A stretch of DNA of 64,000 nt from Beta vulgaris subsp. vulgaris (Eukaryota > Streptophyta > Magnoliopsida > Caryophyllales > Amaranthaceae): positions 39,517,694 through 39,581,693 of the forward strand of contig NC_079209.1 of the NCBI RefSeq assembly GCF_026745355.1, in the 5' to 3' direction. The notes under the pieces were generated by a model. The model was given only the letters and a program-made list of their open reading frames with translations. It was not told where the DNA came from and did no database searches. Position numbers and translations under genes: made by a program. How positions within the stretch are numbered: position 1 is the first letter of the stretch; each line of letters begins with the position of its first letter. Shown in pieces: positions 22,269-34,340 of the stretch.

Positions 22269-23594
22269 TGTTATTTCCCTAGGAACACTACAAGAGGGGG
22301 GTGAATTGTAGGTGTAGAAATAAACGTAACTTTTTGCGGAAATTAAAACTTAAACGAATAAACAAGCTAGAGGAACACAAGGGATTTTTACGAGGAAAAA
22401 CTTCTTGGGCCCAACAAGAAGAAACAACCTCGACCACTAGGGATTTTAAACTCAACCTTTCACTAATTAGGCCAAACAATTGTTACAACCTAATTCTAAC
22501 TCGAGCCACACCTTGAGTTCCTAAACTCAAGTTCCTGAGCCACTGTTCCCTTAACAGCAGTTCCTCTCAACTTCACTCGAAGTTTTCTCACATACAAGCT
22601 TACTCAAAGCCTCTCTCTCTTACAGAACTTCACTCAAAGTTCCCTTACCCCAAAAACCAAAATACAATTGATCGAAATAAGCTTAGTGGAATTAGAGTAA
22701 GAAGCAAAGAACAAATGGCTATTATGAGAGAATGAAGGCACTGACACTTAATTAGTTAAACTCACTTAATTACTTAGTCAGACACTTTGGAACATTTAGA
22801 CTTCATATTTTATAGTGATATCACAAAGAACGTGGGAGTAAAATCGATTTCATGTTAAGTCCATTAACCCATGATGTTCCTTCCCCTAAGGAACACGTTT
22901 CTCATCATGTCCCATGATCCCATACTATTGAACGTGGATATATTTAGCCATACTCCTAAGATATAGGAGTTCCTTGAGTTTATCCGAAAATCAGTTTTAT
23001 AAAACAACTTTATATTAAAACTGAATTTTTAATCTTTAAGAAAATAATATCTTTTAAAAAAATCTTTATAAAACCGGATAATTATTTTCTTTTTTTTCCG
23101 AAAAACAAAATCTTTTCCTAAAAAGATTTTCTTTTAAAACTGATTTTTCATTTAATTAAAACTAATTTCCTATTTTAGGCATGACTTACTCAATTCATAT
23201 TTTAACCGTTAATTACAGCACGCCTAAGTCTAGTTCCTTTTATAACAAGTTCCTTTAACAATTGTTTAGTGCCACTTAGTTTGTTCCTTAAAAGGAACAA
23301 ACTTCATTCTCAAATAAACTGCCACTGTTCCTTACCACTTACTTTGTTCCTTTACATTGGAACTAGAAAATAAAACGCCTAGCTTTTATTCTTCTTGATC
23401 CAATGCTTGCTCCAGTATCAACTTATAGAAACTTCTTTACTTAGCCTTTGAAACTCTCTTGACTTCTTCTTGACTTCGTATTCTCCCAGTTCCTTTCATT
23501 GATACCTTAAACATCATACACTTAAATAACTCATTAGTTCACTACTTAGTTTGCATCTTTGTTTCTTTGTCATCATCAAAACTAGGGTTCAACA
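22269..23594 (-). repeat. Right (5') LTR of the rearranged Sirevirus-like element
   Basis: A 1326-bp LTR with the same termini (TGTTATTTCC ... GGTTCAACA) as the left one and followed by the GATCC target duplication. It is the 5' LTR for minus-strand transcription. Confidence 0.9.
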
Positions 23595-24483
23595 GATCCA
23601 ATGTAATTCAAAAACATATTGCGGTATTAGTTTGTGCAACCCAATGGAAGAGAAATCTAAAGAATTACTCGAAAATTGTGTTTCAAAATGATATTCTAAA
23701 TTCCAATTAATTATTCATGATAATTAATTATATTTGAGCCCAATTAATTGATAATTAATTGATTTATTTTAATAAATAAATATCTTCAAAAGATAATTTT
23801 TAGGATTTTTTTTAATAAGTCAACCTTTGGTTCATCTTCTCAAAATAAGTCAATCTTTTGATTATCTTAGAACAAGTTAACCCTGTATCTAGTTCTGCTG
23901 TAAATGAGTTAATGACGTTGAAATTACGATACGTGTCACATTTTAATAGGATGACATTGTTATTTAATTTATTTATAGCAAAAGTAAATACAAGGTTAAC
24001 TTATTCATAGTTAATCGAAAGGTTGACTTAATTTAAGAAGAACACGCAAAGGTTGTCTTGTTCAAATAATTTTTCCAACTTTTTATATAGTTTAAATCAG
24101 ATTTTATCTCGTAAAATTAGATAAATGTAATAAAAGGATAAAAGAAATCCTTTAAATGCATTTTAAATAAAGCTGACAAAGGCACGTCAGGAGCCAGGCT
24201 GGTGCGACTAGCACACCAAACTACGCCTGACGGACGTCTGTGCGTCAGGCGCAGCTCTGTCCACCTGTGTCTGGTGCCCTCATCTGCACTGGACATGTGG
24301 ATTTCTGACTCATTTATAGTCCTACATCAAGCGCAAGTCTCTACTTTAGACGCAAAGTTTCTTTATTATCTGTTTCAAAACATGCGCCACGTGTACGCTT
24401 TTTACTGGGAATGTCACGTCATGCGCTTGACACAATAGCTGCGCTAGGCGCAACTGACGCATGAGGGGCAGTGTCATTCTGGC

Positions 24484-24491
24484 TATAAATA
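24484..24491 (+). promoter_or_regulatory. TATA box of Tat/Ogre-like LTR copy 1
   Basis: TATAAATA, with a related TATAAACA at the same relative place in the second copy (30391). The conservation supports it as the LTR promoter. Confidence 0.5.
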
Positions 24492-24799
24492 CTCCTTATT
24501 TCCCGAATCAAGGAGGGTTTTTCATTATTATTTTACGAATACAAAAAATCCTTACTAATTCTTTCGAATACACTTCGACTCTCAAAATACTCAAGCACTC
24601 AAATACTTTCAATACTTCAATCAAGCTTTAGAAATTACCGGCAAGGAGAGCGAAATGGCGTGTCGTCGGTCGCAGTCGGAAGGACGTTCCTTCCGTTGGC
24701 AGTTGGAAGGAGAGCGAAATTACTGAAGATGACTGTATTTTGTTTTGTGTTTTGAGAATACAATCGTCTGAGTGGGAGGATGTTTTTTATGTCGTATTA

Positions 24800-25053
24800 T
24801 TCAACGACTGCTTTTTTTTAAGCAACGACCACTTGAAGTCGTTGCCTACAAAAAAATATAAAATATAAAATGGTAAATTCAGCAACGATTTTAGACGGTC
24901 ATTGTGTTTCAGCGTCCGTTTCAGCCGTCGCTACTTTTGTTAAAAGTCGTCGGTGCGAGCGACGGTTCAAAACAGTCGCTATTTGCATGACTAACGTCTA
25001 TTTGACTGGCCGTCGTTGTGAAGTCGTCGTTGATTTGGCATGTTCTTGTAGTG
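24800..25053 (-). mobile_element. CACTA terminal fragment
   Basis: The right end reads TTCTTGTAGTG, the complement of the CACTA terminus CACTACAAGAA. The 200 bp inside are rich in GTCGT and GCGACGG-type motifs on both strands, as in CACTA subterminal repeats. No matching left terminus was found, so the fragment is truncated. It interrupts Tat-like LTR copy 1. Confidence 0.5.
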
Positions 25054-25840
25054 CACGTTCTTGGTTCCATGATTGCTCCGTCTAAAGATCATTGTACTCT
25101 TTAATCTAAACTGTATAGGTATAATCCTGAGGATCCTTAAATAAATTCTCTATTTTTATATTGAAGTTACTAACTGTTTCTTTTTCTGATGTAGATCTTT
25201 AATATAAAATTGTCCTACTATATATTCTAATCCTTCCTTCTTTTTTATTTTTATCTATATATTATTATATGTCAGCCTGATTGTTCTATGCCTATCATAT
25301 GATTGTCCTGCGGTATTGCTTTTATCACCCACATGTTATTATTCCTAAACAAGACCTAAAGAATTATTCTGATATTAATCAGATTAATTTGGACAGCCTG
25401 TTAGGTTCCCTATAATATTGATTGCATAATAACTTGTCACTAAAGAATAGTATTTTCATGTATTTCTTGAACCAATCTAGGCTAAATATTTTTAGGGTGT
25501 ATAAAAATATTATATGATTATTCTTTGGTAAGATCTGTAATGAATCGATATTTAGTAGAGGCCAGAAATGGACAACATAGTTTTTTACTGTGTTGTACCC
25601 TCATCCCCAAACTCAACCTTTGGTTCACTTTAACCATCTATGGAGTCAAGAAGGGGAAATCTACATTGGATAATTTGTACCTTCGGTTTTCCAATTCCAA
25701 TTAGGTGTATGATTCTTGCTAAAAAGAATTTTTGGCGACTTCTTTCAAACTAATTTTCAATAAAACCTTAATAATGGGGTAGTCAAGCGTGCTCACACCG
25801 CGTGTAGGCATTAAAGGAATTGAAAATTTCACGCCTATAA

Positions 25841-25862
25841 TTTGGCGACTTCATTGGGAGGA
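25841..25862 (+). other. Primer-binding site of Tat/Ogre-like element
   Basis: TTTGGCGACTTCATTGGGA resembles the tRNA-Arg type primer sites of Tat/Ogre elements and follows an LTR end directly. Confidence 0.55.
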
Positions 25863-28800
25863 TTTAAAAAAAAATGAGTGGGCGACTTGAAAAATACGAT
25901 TCATTCTCCTTTTATGTCTTAGAATAATATATAATTTTGCACATGCATGGCTATTATTCAGCCACCATAAGGACAATCTACCTTGCCTCATTAACACATG
26001 TTCTATGTGTGAGGTCATCCCAGGAGGCTTGCGCCTTGTCCTTCCAAAAAGCTTCCTGAGCGATAGTGTTGGATCTTAGTTATAAGCAAACCTACCTAAC
26101 CATGGCATTGTTTTCTTATTCCTGACTTGATACTGGAGTGCTTCTTACACGTGGCCACCTTTTCAAGCAGAGGTACGAATCGTGGGATCAATCTCCTAGT
26201 CATGGACCTTTTCAAACTGAACCCAAACCTGACCAATAGTTTCACACATTGAAGTGGACTTTAGGTTGAGAACTTCTGTATCCATGTTATATGACTTTTC
26301 TTGTGATTGCGATTCTTGCCTATTATTATCCTGTCGAATTGTCGTTATTATGTGTCGTTCCTAAAATCACGTCTAATGAAAATTAAAAAATCGACAATTG
26401 CTCAATACGTCGCCTAAATCCCCGAAGAAACATGTCGTTGAGTAGTGCGCCAAGCACATTAAGTTGCGCTTGGCGCACCACTCCTGCGTTGTCCGCCGCC
26501 CGCAGCAATGCTGCGCGGCACGCAGTTTGTGCGTCACACTCTTTTTGTTGATTTAATCGTCTTAATGAACGATCCTACGTACAATCCTATGTTTGTCTGT
26601 CTACAATCGCGTAATACATGGTCTAATCAGAGGTCTTACCTAATTCAAAATGGTTAGTCTTTTCATGCAAGGTTGAGTTTGTCCTAGAAAAGATGCATCT
26701 AGAAAACATGGTCATGTAGAGTTAGAGTCATCATGCATGTCTACCTTCTCCCTGCCTGTTCAACTAACTTTTCCTATCAATCTAGCCTTGCCATATTCAA
26801 TCAATTTCAAATACTTACTTTGTCAAAATTAATCCTACACCCTTTTCTATTCTATTCTTTTTTTTCAAAAGCATTTACTAAACATCATCATACACGACAT
26901 TTGAAAATATATATTTTCAAAAATAATCCATCATCTTTTCCTAAGTAAAAGATTAAAAAAAAGGGTTCTTTTCAAAAATGAATTTCAGAAATTATAAGCC
27001 CATTCTAAACACCTTCATTCAATTTAATCAACCAACTTCAATCCATCTTGCATGCATTTTAGTCTCATATGCATTACAGTCCAATTCACTTGCATTAATT
27101 CTAGGCACATATGCATTAGAGTTCATTTTGCATTCATATTAGGCCCTCTAGTACTGGAGTCGATCTTAGGCCCATAGAATTATTACCCATGTCAAAATCT
27201 AGGCCCATTTGCATCTCTATGTGAACCATAGTCTATATCAAGCCCAATCTAAGTCTAATCCAAGTCTATTCCAATCCATTTCTAATGTCAAGCCCGTGTG
27301 CACTGTTAAGTATAACTTCAAACCAATATATGACTAAGTCCAAAATTAGGTCCATATAAGGCCCAACCCATTTACTAAGTCTAATCAGGTCCAATTTCAA
27401 ACCATATCGGACGAAATCCAAATCATTAAGTCTAGTGAAGCTAGCACCCTTTAACTCCATAACGGCACCCTTTAAGTCCATAATGACACCTTGACCTAAC
27501 GAAACTAGTCATCCTTGCAAGTCTATAACGACACCCTTTAAATCCATAACGGCTCCTTGACCTAGCGAAGCTAGTCATCCCCCAAGACCATAAAGGCACC
27601 CTCCAAGTTTGGCGAAGCTACTCCTACCTTACATCTATAGCAGTCCAAATACTTGAGTCTAGCGAATATCTATTATACCCTAAGTCCGAAATGGCACAAA
27701 ATCGTCGAGTCTAGCGAAGCCAATCACCCATAAGTCCATAAAGGCAATCCATTAAGTCTAGTGAAACTAGCGTAAAAGCCAAGTCATTCAAACAATTTTT
27801 CTTGCATAGTCCAATCCAGACCACATCTGCATCGGCATATAGTTAGGCGCACGTGGCCATCATAACCATAATCATACCCATTTCTAATCGTTTCCCGTTC
27901 CCATTTCCACTTTCCACTTCATTGCTCATCTCTCATTTTCATTTCCCATTCTTCCCTTTTACAATCTCATTTATCATCTCTATTTTGAAAATCATTTGTT
28001 AAAACTTATAATTGAGGTTCACTCGAATCTGGTCATGACCGGTCGAGAGATTACAACTTTCAAATGCCTAAACAAGGACAAAACGTTGAGCCTACTCTAA
28101 AGCTTATCAAGCGCACTACCACCACCCTGACTTCGTTTAGAGTCATGAGTCTACTTTTGACCGCCTTTAAAATAGAGGCGCGATCACTTTCATAGGGTCT
28201 ACCACCTTCACAATAGAAGCGCCGATCACTTTTATAGGGTTACTCCAAACTCTGCACTTAAAAGAAAGTTCAAAAGGTGCAAACCAATATTCTTATTGCA
28301 AATTCTAACATAGAATTGAACATCTTACATCTAGTGTTGGATCCCTCACATGTACTGCAAAACATGGTCGTTGACAATAGACTACTAATACTTGCTACAA
28401 CGAGAATCACCGTCACCAACAACCCCTCAGGCAGTTCATCTACAATTCAACATGCTTAGTCTTTTATTTATGGTTTCCTTGGATGAGTCAGAGAGTCCTT
28501 ACCCTAAGCCATTTATGTCCTTTCCTATCGAGTCTGTCACTATAGGACTTCATCTATTATAGCCTTTTCATTTTCATTTCATTTTATTTTTCTTTTATTT
28601 TCATTGGTCTTCCATCATTATATTTATACTTCTAATTCAATGATAAAACTTAAATCACCTAATGAACTTAACTAATAATAACATTAAGAGATTTGAAATA
28701 CAATTGATAAAAAAAAAGGACATACTTTGGATCATGATTTATTCCCCTCCCCCTTCCATTAATCTTTATAAGTCATCCTCATACAACCAAGCAAGGAAAA

Positions 28801-30014
28801 AAAATTCTTTAAACCATCATCTCCATTAGCCAAATAACCCTTCAAAATCAAGCCCTCCAATATCCTAAACAAAAAGCTTGTGTGCAAGCCTTACTACATC
28901 AAAATATATCAATGACAGGCAAACACAAAAAGTGAAAGAAATTCAAGTGGGAAAACAAATTAAAAGCAAAAGAAACTCACACGACAAGAAGAAAAAAATG
29001 CAAAAAAAAAAAGAAAAAAAGAGCCAAAGGCAAATAAATAAGAAGTCATGCTATGGGGGCTTGCACACAAATTCCACCCCTCATTCAGATCCTTCAACCC
29101 CATCAAACCTTAACTATATAATTCAAATGCATGATCATTACCTTATCCTAACCAATTCAAAAGCTTGAATTGGTTTTTTACCATTTATAAGGGGTTCGTG
29201 AGCTCAGAAGCTGAATTTGTTTAAGCCTTCAACCCTTCATCAACCCTAACTCCTTTGTCAAGGTATGTCCAAGCTCGCTAGGTTGAAAATCTGAAAGGAT
29301 GGCTTAGGAAAAGGTTAGGGCACAAAAAAATAAAAAAAAATCAGATCCAAAACTATAAATGGTCTAATTCCGCAAGGATATGTAGGAATCCTCATCTCGA
29401 GGTCCGACCGCTTCAATAAAATAAAATTACATTTGATTTTCTAGAGTTCAGGAGCATAATCCTTTCTAGATCTCGACATAGATTCGAATCTGCAACTAGC
29501 CTCGTCAAAGCCTTTTCCCACCTAAATTCATTTAAGTCACAAATTCAAACTCTTTATTTTTCAATCCAAACTCTTCTTTTACCCGACGGACTCTCCGATA
29601 AATCCATGGTCTCTGACGCTACTTGACTTTGGCTCCCAAAGAAGAATTCCCATGAACAACTTTCAACGATTCAACTACACATTAACTACATCTCAATATC
29701 AGAGCAAGTACATTTCAATTACGTCTCAAGCCTAATTCAAGGCATCCTCACCCAAAGTGAGGGGTTCCTATATATGTGGTGGTGCCTCCAAGTTGAATCA
29801 AACTCTCGAAAAGTTATAATCCGCTTACCTCATTTTGCAGACCCCGGTTATTTATTAAAAACGATTTTCGAAAATCATTCTATTCAATTCTGATCATTAT
29901 ATCATTCTACACATCTTCTAGCCTTGAAAAATCCTGACCTTGCATTACATCGTCGCAAAACCATGACCTGCATTGCATTTCATATTTTAATCTCATAAAT
30001 TCAAATATTCGTAA
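25863..30014 (+). mobile_element. Non-coding interior of a Tat/Ogre-related element (LARD-like)
   Basis: No gag or pol domain was found in about 4.1 kb between the two LTR copies, only short frames without recognisable motifs. The stretch contains a degenerate repeat zone (27420-27780) and, near its right end, TATATATGTGGTGGTGCC followed by GCAGACCCCGG, which resembles the region before the 3' LTR in Ogre-type elements. The simplest reading is a large non-autonomous derivative, but a deleted autonomous copy is equally possible. Confidence 0.45.
27420..27790 (+). repeat. Degenerate tandem repeat, TCCATAACGGCACC type
   Basis: Variants of AAGTCCATAACGGCACCC and of CTAGCGAAGCTAGTCATCC alternate at least four times in about 370 bp, with spacing of roughly 25 to 80 bases. 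No open frame is maintained through them. Confidence 0.6.
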
Positions 30015-30989
30015 TTAAAGGATAAACTAAATATTTTAAACATGTTTCAAATAAAGTTGGCAAAGACACGTTAGGAGTTAGGCTGGTGCGCCTAGCGCAC
30101 CAACCAACGCCTAGCGCAGGGCCTTTGCGCCTAGCGCACGTCGTGCATTAGGCATACCTCTGTCCACCTGTGCCAGGTGCACTAATCTGCGTGCACCTAA
30201 CATGTGGATTTCTGACTCATTTAGAGTCCTGTGTCAAGCGCATTTCTCTACTTGAGACGCAGAGTTTTTTCTTATCTTTTTCAAAATGTGTGTCACATGT
30301 ACGCTTTTTACTAGGCATGCCGAGTCATGCGCTTGACACGTCAGTTGCGCCATGCGGAGCTGGCAGGTGAAGCGCAGTGTCGTTCTGCCTATAAACACTC
30401 CTGATTATCCGAATTAAGAAGGGTTTTCCATTATTATTTTACAAATACAAAAAGTCCTAAAGAATACACTTCGACTCTCAAAATACTCACACACTCAAAT
30501 ACTTTCAATACTTTACTAAATCTTCTCTAACATTAATTGGACAACCTATTAGGTTCCCTGTAATATTTGTTACATTATAACTTGTCACTAAAAAATAGTC
30601 TTTTATGTGTTTTCTGAACTAATCTAGACTAAATATTTTTAGGGTATATAAAAATATTATATGTTTTTTTTGGCATAAGATCTGTAATGAATTGGTATTT
30701 AGTATTAGCTAGCAATGGGCAACATAGTTCCTCACTTTGTTGTACCCTCACCCCAAACTCAATCTTTGGTTCACTTTGACCATCTATGGAGTCATGACAA
30801 GGAAATTTACACTGGATATTTTGTCCCAACGGTTTCTCATATCCAATTAGGTTTATGATTCTTCCTAAAAAGAATTGTTGGCAACTTCTTTCATAACAAT
30901 TTTCAATAAAACCTTAACAATGGGGTAGTCAAATATAATACACGCTCACACCGCGTAGGCAAAATAAAAACACGTCTACAAGAGCCCAC
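30015..30989 (+). repeat. Tat/Ogre-like LTR copy 2
   Basis: Direct repeat of 24133-25838, shorter because it lacks the roughly 700 bp that include the CACTA fragment. It ends ACACGTCTACA and is followed by GCCCACTATGGGGCC, part of another Tat-type primer site, and then by gag. It therefore behaves as a 5' LTR of the element to its right; it might also be the 3' LTR of the element to its left. Confidence 0.6.
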
Positions 30990-31063
30990 TATGGGGCCCA
31001 TAACCAGATCAATCACTCTCTTCTAATTCCAGCGAGATAGCCGCATCATTAAACACTGGCAAA

Positions 31064-32500
31064 ATGCAGAAGTTGTATGACCAAATGAAGGCAGAGATGG
31101 CCGAAATGAAAAAAGCCAACGAGCGACTATCCTCTAACTTGTCGTCCTCGCAAGAAAAGATCTAGAAGTTACAAGAAGAATTGGCCTCGTCGAAAGCGTC
31201 CAAGACTCGGCCTCGCTCCAGTGCTAACGACATCTCCCTCATGCACCCCTCACTGATTCTGAGTCAGACGATGATGAAGGTTTCCTAGACGGAGACTCCT
31301 TGAAGAATCAAGGCTAAGGAAATCTTGAGAAGACCCCTGAAAAGGGTGAATAAGATCCCATGGTGAAGCGAATGGCCATAATCGGAAAGTAGAATGGGCG
31401 CATGTTGAAGCTCTTGTCTCAACTCCTTAGGGCGCCCTCGCCCAGCATCATCGAGCACCAAGATGGCTACGCTGAATCACCGTTCATTGAGAATATTTCC
31501 AAAGCGTCACTGCCAAAGAAGCTTAGTCTCCCTGTCCTGACTGCCACATATTATGTATTAATCGAACCCACTGAGCACGTCGCTCAATACAAACAAAGAA
31601 AGTGGCAGGCGTCCATCCCATGGCATCTCGTCGAAGTGTGCATGTACAAGTCCTTCGGGGCTACCTTGACCTGGTCATCTCTCAATCTCGGTAGCATCAG
31701 CAATTTCTCAATCTTGGTCAATAAGTTCTATGATAAATTCGAAGGCGGCTGTTGTATGGATAAGCAGACGAGCGACCTTTACGGCGTTGTCCAAGGACTA
31801 GGAGAATCCTTTCGCAATAATTATAATCCCTTTAACAAAGAGATGATTAATATTAAATATCTTGACACTAAGAAAACTATTGAATATTTAGGAAAGGTCT
31901 CATCCTTTGGTCGAAGTTGTACAATTTTCTGACAAAGTACCTGTGCACCACATTTGAAGAGGTGAAATCCAAAGCGTTCGCTCAGATGTGTTTGAAGGAA
32001 GACGACGCCATCCTCAATACCATCTCCACTTGCCATGTGTCAGAAAGTACGAGCGACTGCAAAGCCTCCACCCCCAAGAAGAACAATTGGCGAAATCATC
32101 CTTCCAGTGGCCCGAATCAGGTATACAATAGTAATGATGTGATCACAAACGCAGGGACCGAAGTTAAGACAGATCAACGTCGTATCCTGACATTGGATCC
32201 TACGGGTTCTCTGTCGATGTTGGAGGAGTTGTTAAGGCGCTAACAAAGATCGGAGCTCTGTCCATTGGCAGAATGCATCGCGCTCCGAATCAGGACGTTC
32301 ATGCTGAAAAAAGGACATCTCCAAGACCTCCTCAGTGACAAGAGGAAGGCATCTTTCAAAAAAAAATAAAGCCAAGCCACACTCGCTTGCATTCTCTACT
32401 CATGTCAAGGTAATAAACGTAATCTCTAGTCGATCGGATGTTTGTGGACTGACGTACTCATAAGCCAAGTGGCTAACTAGAGAGGGATCTCCCTTGTCCG
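31064..32500 (+). pseudogene. Tat/Ogre gag and start of pol, broken and truncated
   Basis: The ATG at 31064 opens with MQKLYDQMKAEMAEMKKANE, a coiled coil as in Ogre gag, and reaches a stop at about 31164. The capsid part (31402-31932) has LTATYYVLIEPTEHVAQYKQ and CMYKSFGATLTWSSLNLG, the Retrotrans_gag block. Another frame near 32310-32350 gives KKGHLQDLLSDKRKASF, and 32407-32470 encodes VINVISSRSDVCGLTYS, the linker before the aspartic protease. Frames are broken at least three times, and the element is cut at about 32519 by a Gypsy LTR fragment. Confidence 0.75.
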
Positions 32501-32519
32501 CTATTCCTAAATCTTGCAA

Positions 32520-33083
<564 letters not shown>

Positions 33084-33734
33084 TGTTAGTAGAGAACAAG
33101 CACTTAAGCAACTACAAGAGGGGGTGAATTGTAGTTGGGGAGATTTCAAACTTTTTGCGAAAATAAAGGAATGATTGACTAAGAAAGAGATAATGCATAG
33201 ACAAGAAAGAAATAACTAATTATTATAAGTGAACTTAAGGATTAGTGAAGTACTCATAATTTAAACGCAATTATAAACAACAAACTTAATGAATTATTTT
33301 TAATTAGTTTTAGTTAACTCAAGCGACTTAGTTATTAGGAATCATAGCCCAAACATAGTTTTAGTAAATAAGCTAGGTGGTTTAATGAAACTAACTAAAT
33401 CAGTCCACCAAAGCTCAATATATTAAAGCAACAAGATTAACTTAAGTGACTTAGCTAAGTAAATCAGATTATAAGCCCAACATTATACTTAACTTAATAA
33501 TTATACTAACATAACTTAATAAAATACTAAATCAGCTTTAGTTTAACTCAATTAGCCCATCTAATATTAAGTAGCTTAGCTAGTACAATAAAAAGTCATA
33601 TTTGAGCCCAATTTATGTACATGCAATACTTGATTTGAGTTGTTTTAACTAATATAAAACTGTTTCCTTTAGGCCCAAGTGAAACTAATTAACACTAGGT
33701 AGTAATTTTGGCTTATATTAACATAAACTAGAGA
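33084..33734 (-). repeat. Sirevirus-type LTR fragment, second family
   Basis: It starts TGTTAGTAGAGAAC and then has CTACAAGAGGGGGTGAATTG, the conserved U5 end of Sirevirus-like LTRs seen at 12918, 22269, 53417 and 62704, but the remaining sequence is different. It is in minus orientation and is cut by the CACTA element at 33735. Confidence 0.6.
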
Positions 33735-33769
33735 CACTACAAGAAAATTCGGCTATAGAGGCAACACCT

Positions 33770-34340
33770 TGAGGCAACCAATTTTTTGTAGCCTCTAAAA
33801 GTGTTTTTTAGCATTTGTTAATTCTGGTTGCCTCTAAAAGTTGTTTTTAGCATCAGTAAATTTTAGGTTGCTCCTAGAAGCACTTTTTAGCATCAATGAA
33901 ATAATGGTTGCCTCTAAAACTATTTTTTTAGCATCACGAAAATTTATGTTGCCCCTAAAAGTAGTTTTCAGCATTAATAAAATAAATGTTGCCTCTAAAA
34001 CTTTTTTTTAGCATCAGGAAAATTTATGCTACCCCTAAAAGTAGTTTTAGCATTAACGAAATAATGGTTGCCTCTAAAACTACTTTTTTTAGGATCAGGG
34101 AAATTTATATTGCCCTTAAAAGTAGCTTTAGCATTATTGAAATAATGGTTGCCTCTAAAACCTTTTTTTCTCACATCAGTGAAATTCAGGTTGCCTCTAA
34201 AACATCATTTTAACAATAGTAAAATCTAGGTTGCCCCTAAAAGTAACTTTTAGAATTAATGAAAACCATATCACCCCTAAATGTTTTCTATAGCATCAAT
34301 TGAATTATGATTCCCTCTAAATTTTCTTTTTAGCATTATT
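33770..34340. repeat. CACTA left subterminal repeat array
   Basis: About thirteen units of roughly 40 bp, each with a core GTTGCC(T/C)CTAAAA followed by a T-rich stretch and AGCAT. Neighbouring units alternate between a CCTCTAAAAC form and a CCCCTAAAAG form, giving a period near 80 bp. Such arrays bind the TNPA-type protein in En/Spm elements (family knowledge). Confidence 0.8.

Larger units (their letters stand above)
12918..23594 (-). mobile_element. Rearranged Sirevirus-like Copia element with internal giant inverted repeat
   Basis: The outer ends are LTRs in minus orientation (12918-14289 and 22269-23594), flanked by identical GATCC at 12913-12917 and 23595-23599. The block therefore inserted as one element or kept its original ends. 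Inside, LTR-PBS-gag-PR-INT occurs on the plus strand (14446 to about 18975) and again on the minus strand (23594 to about 18976), joined tail to tail. RT and RNase H are missing from both arms. Only 156 bp of the normal 3' end, including the polypurine tract, remain next to the left LTR. Confidence 0.85.
24133..25838 (+). repeat. Tat/Ogre-like LTR copy 1
   Basis: Long segments match 30015-30989 in direct orientation: the region with GGCTGGTGCG, the TATA region, TTCGACTCTCAAAATACTC, and the last 450 bp up to CTCACACCGCG. It is followed at 25841 by TTTGGCGACTTCATTGGGA, a Tat-type primer site, so it acts as a 5' LTR on the plus strand. The left limit is approximate. About 700 bp (24640-25385), including a CACTA end, are absent from the second copy. 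Confidence 0.65.

Noticed and set aside
14446..23594. Two separate, convergent Copia insertions
   Set aside because: GATCC flanks 12918 and 23594 only. Neither arm has a second LTR or its own target duplication, so one rearranged element is more economical.
26733..26948. 71-aa frame in the Tat-like interior
   Set aside because: Composition of non-coding AT-rich DNA; no motif.
27266..27481. 71-aa minus-strand frame with VMELKG repeats
   Set aside because: It derives from the degenerate tandem repeat; frame does not continue through the array.
28878..29168. Lysine-rich 96-aa frame
   Set aside because: Low-complexity A-rich stretch without homology signals or splice context.
33770..34340. CRISPR-like array
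   Set aside because: Regular 40-bp units, but no unique spacers; they are CACTA subterminal repeats in a plant genome.
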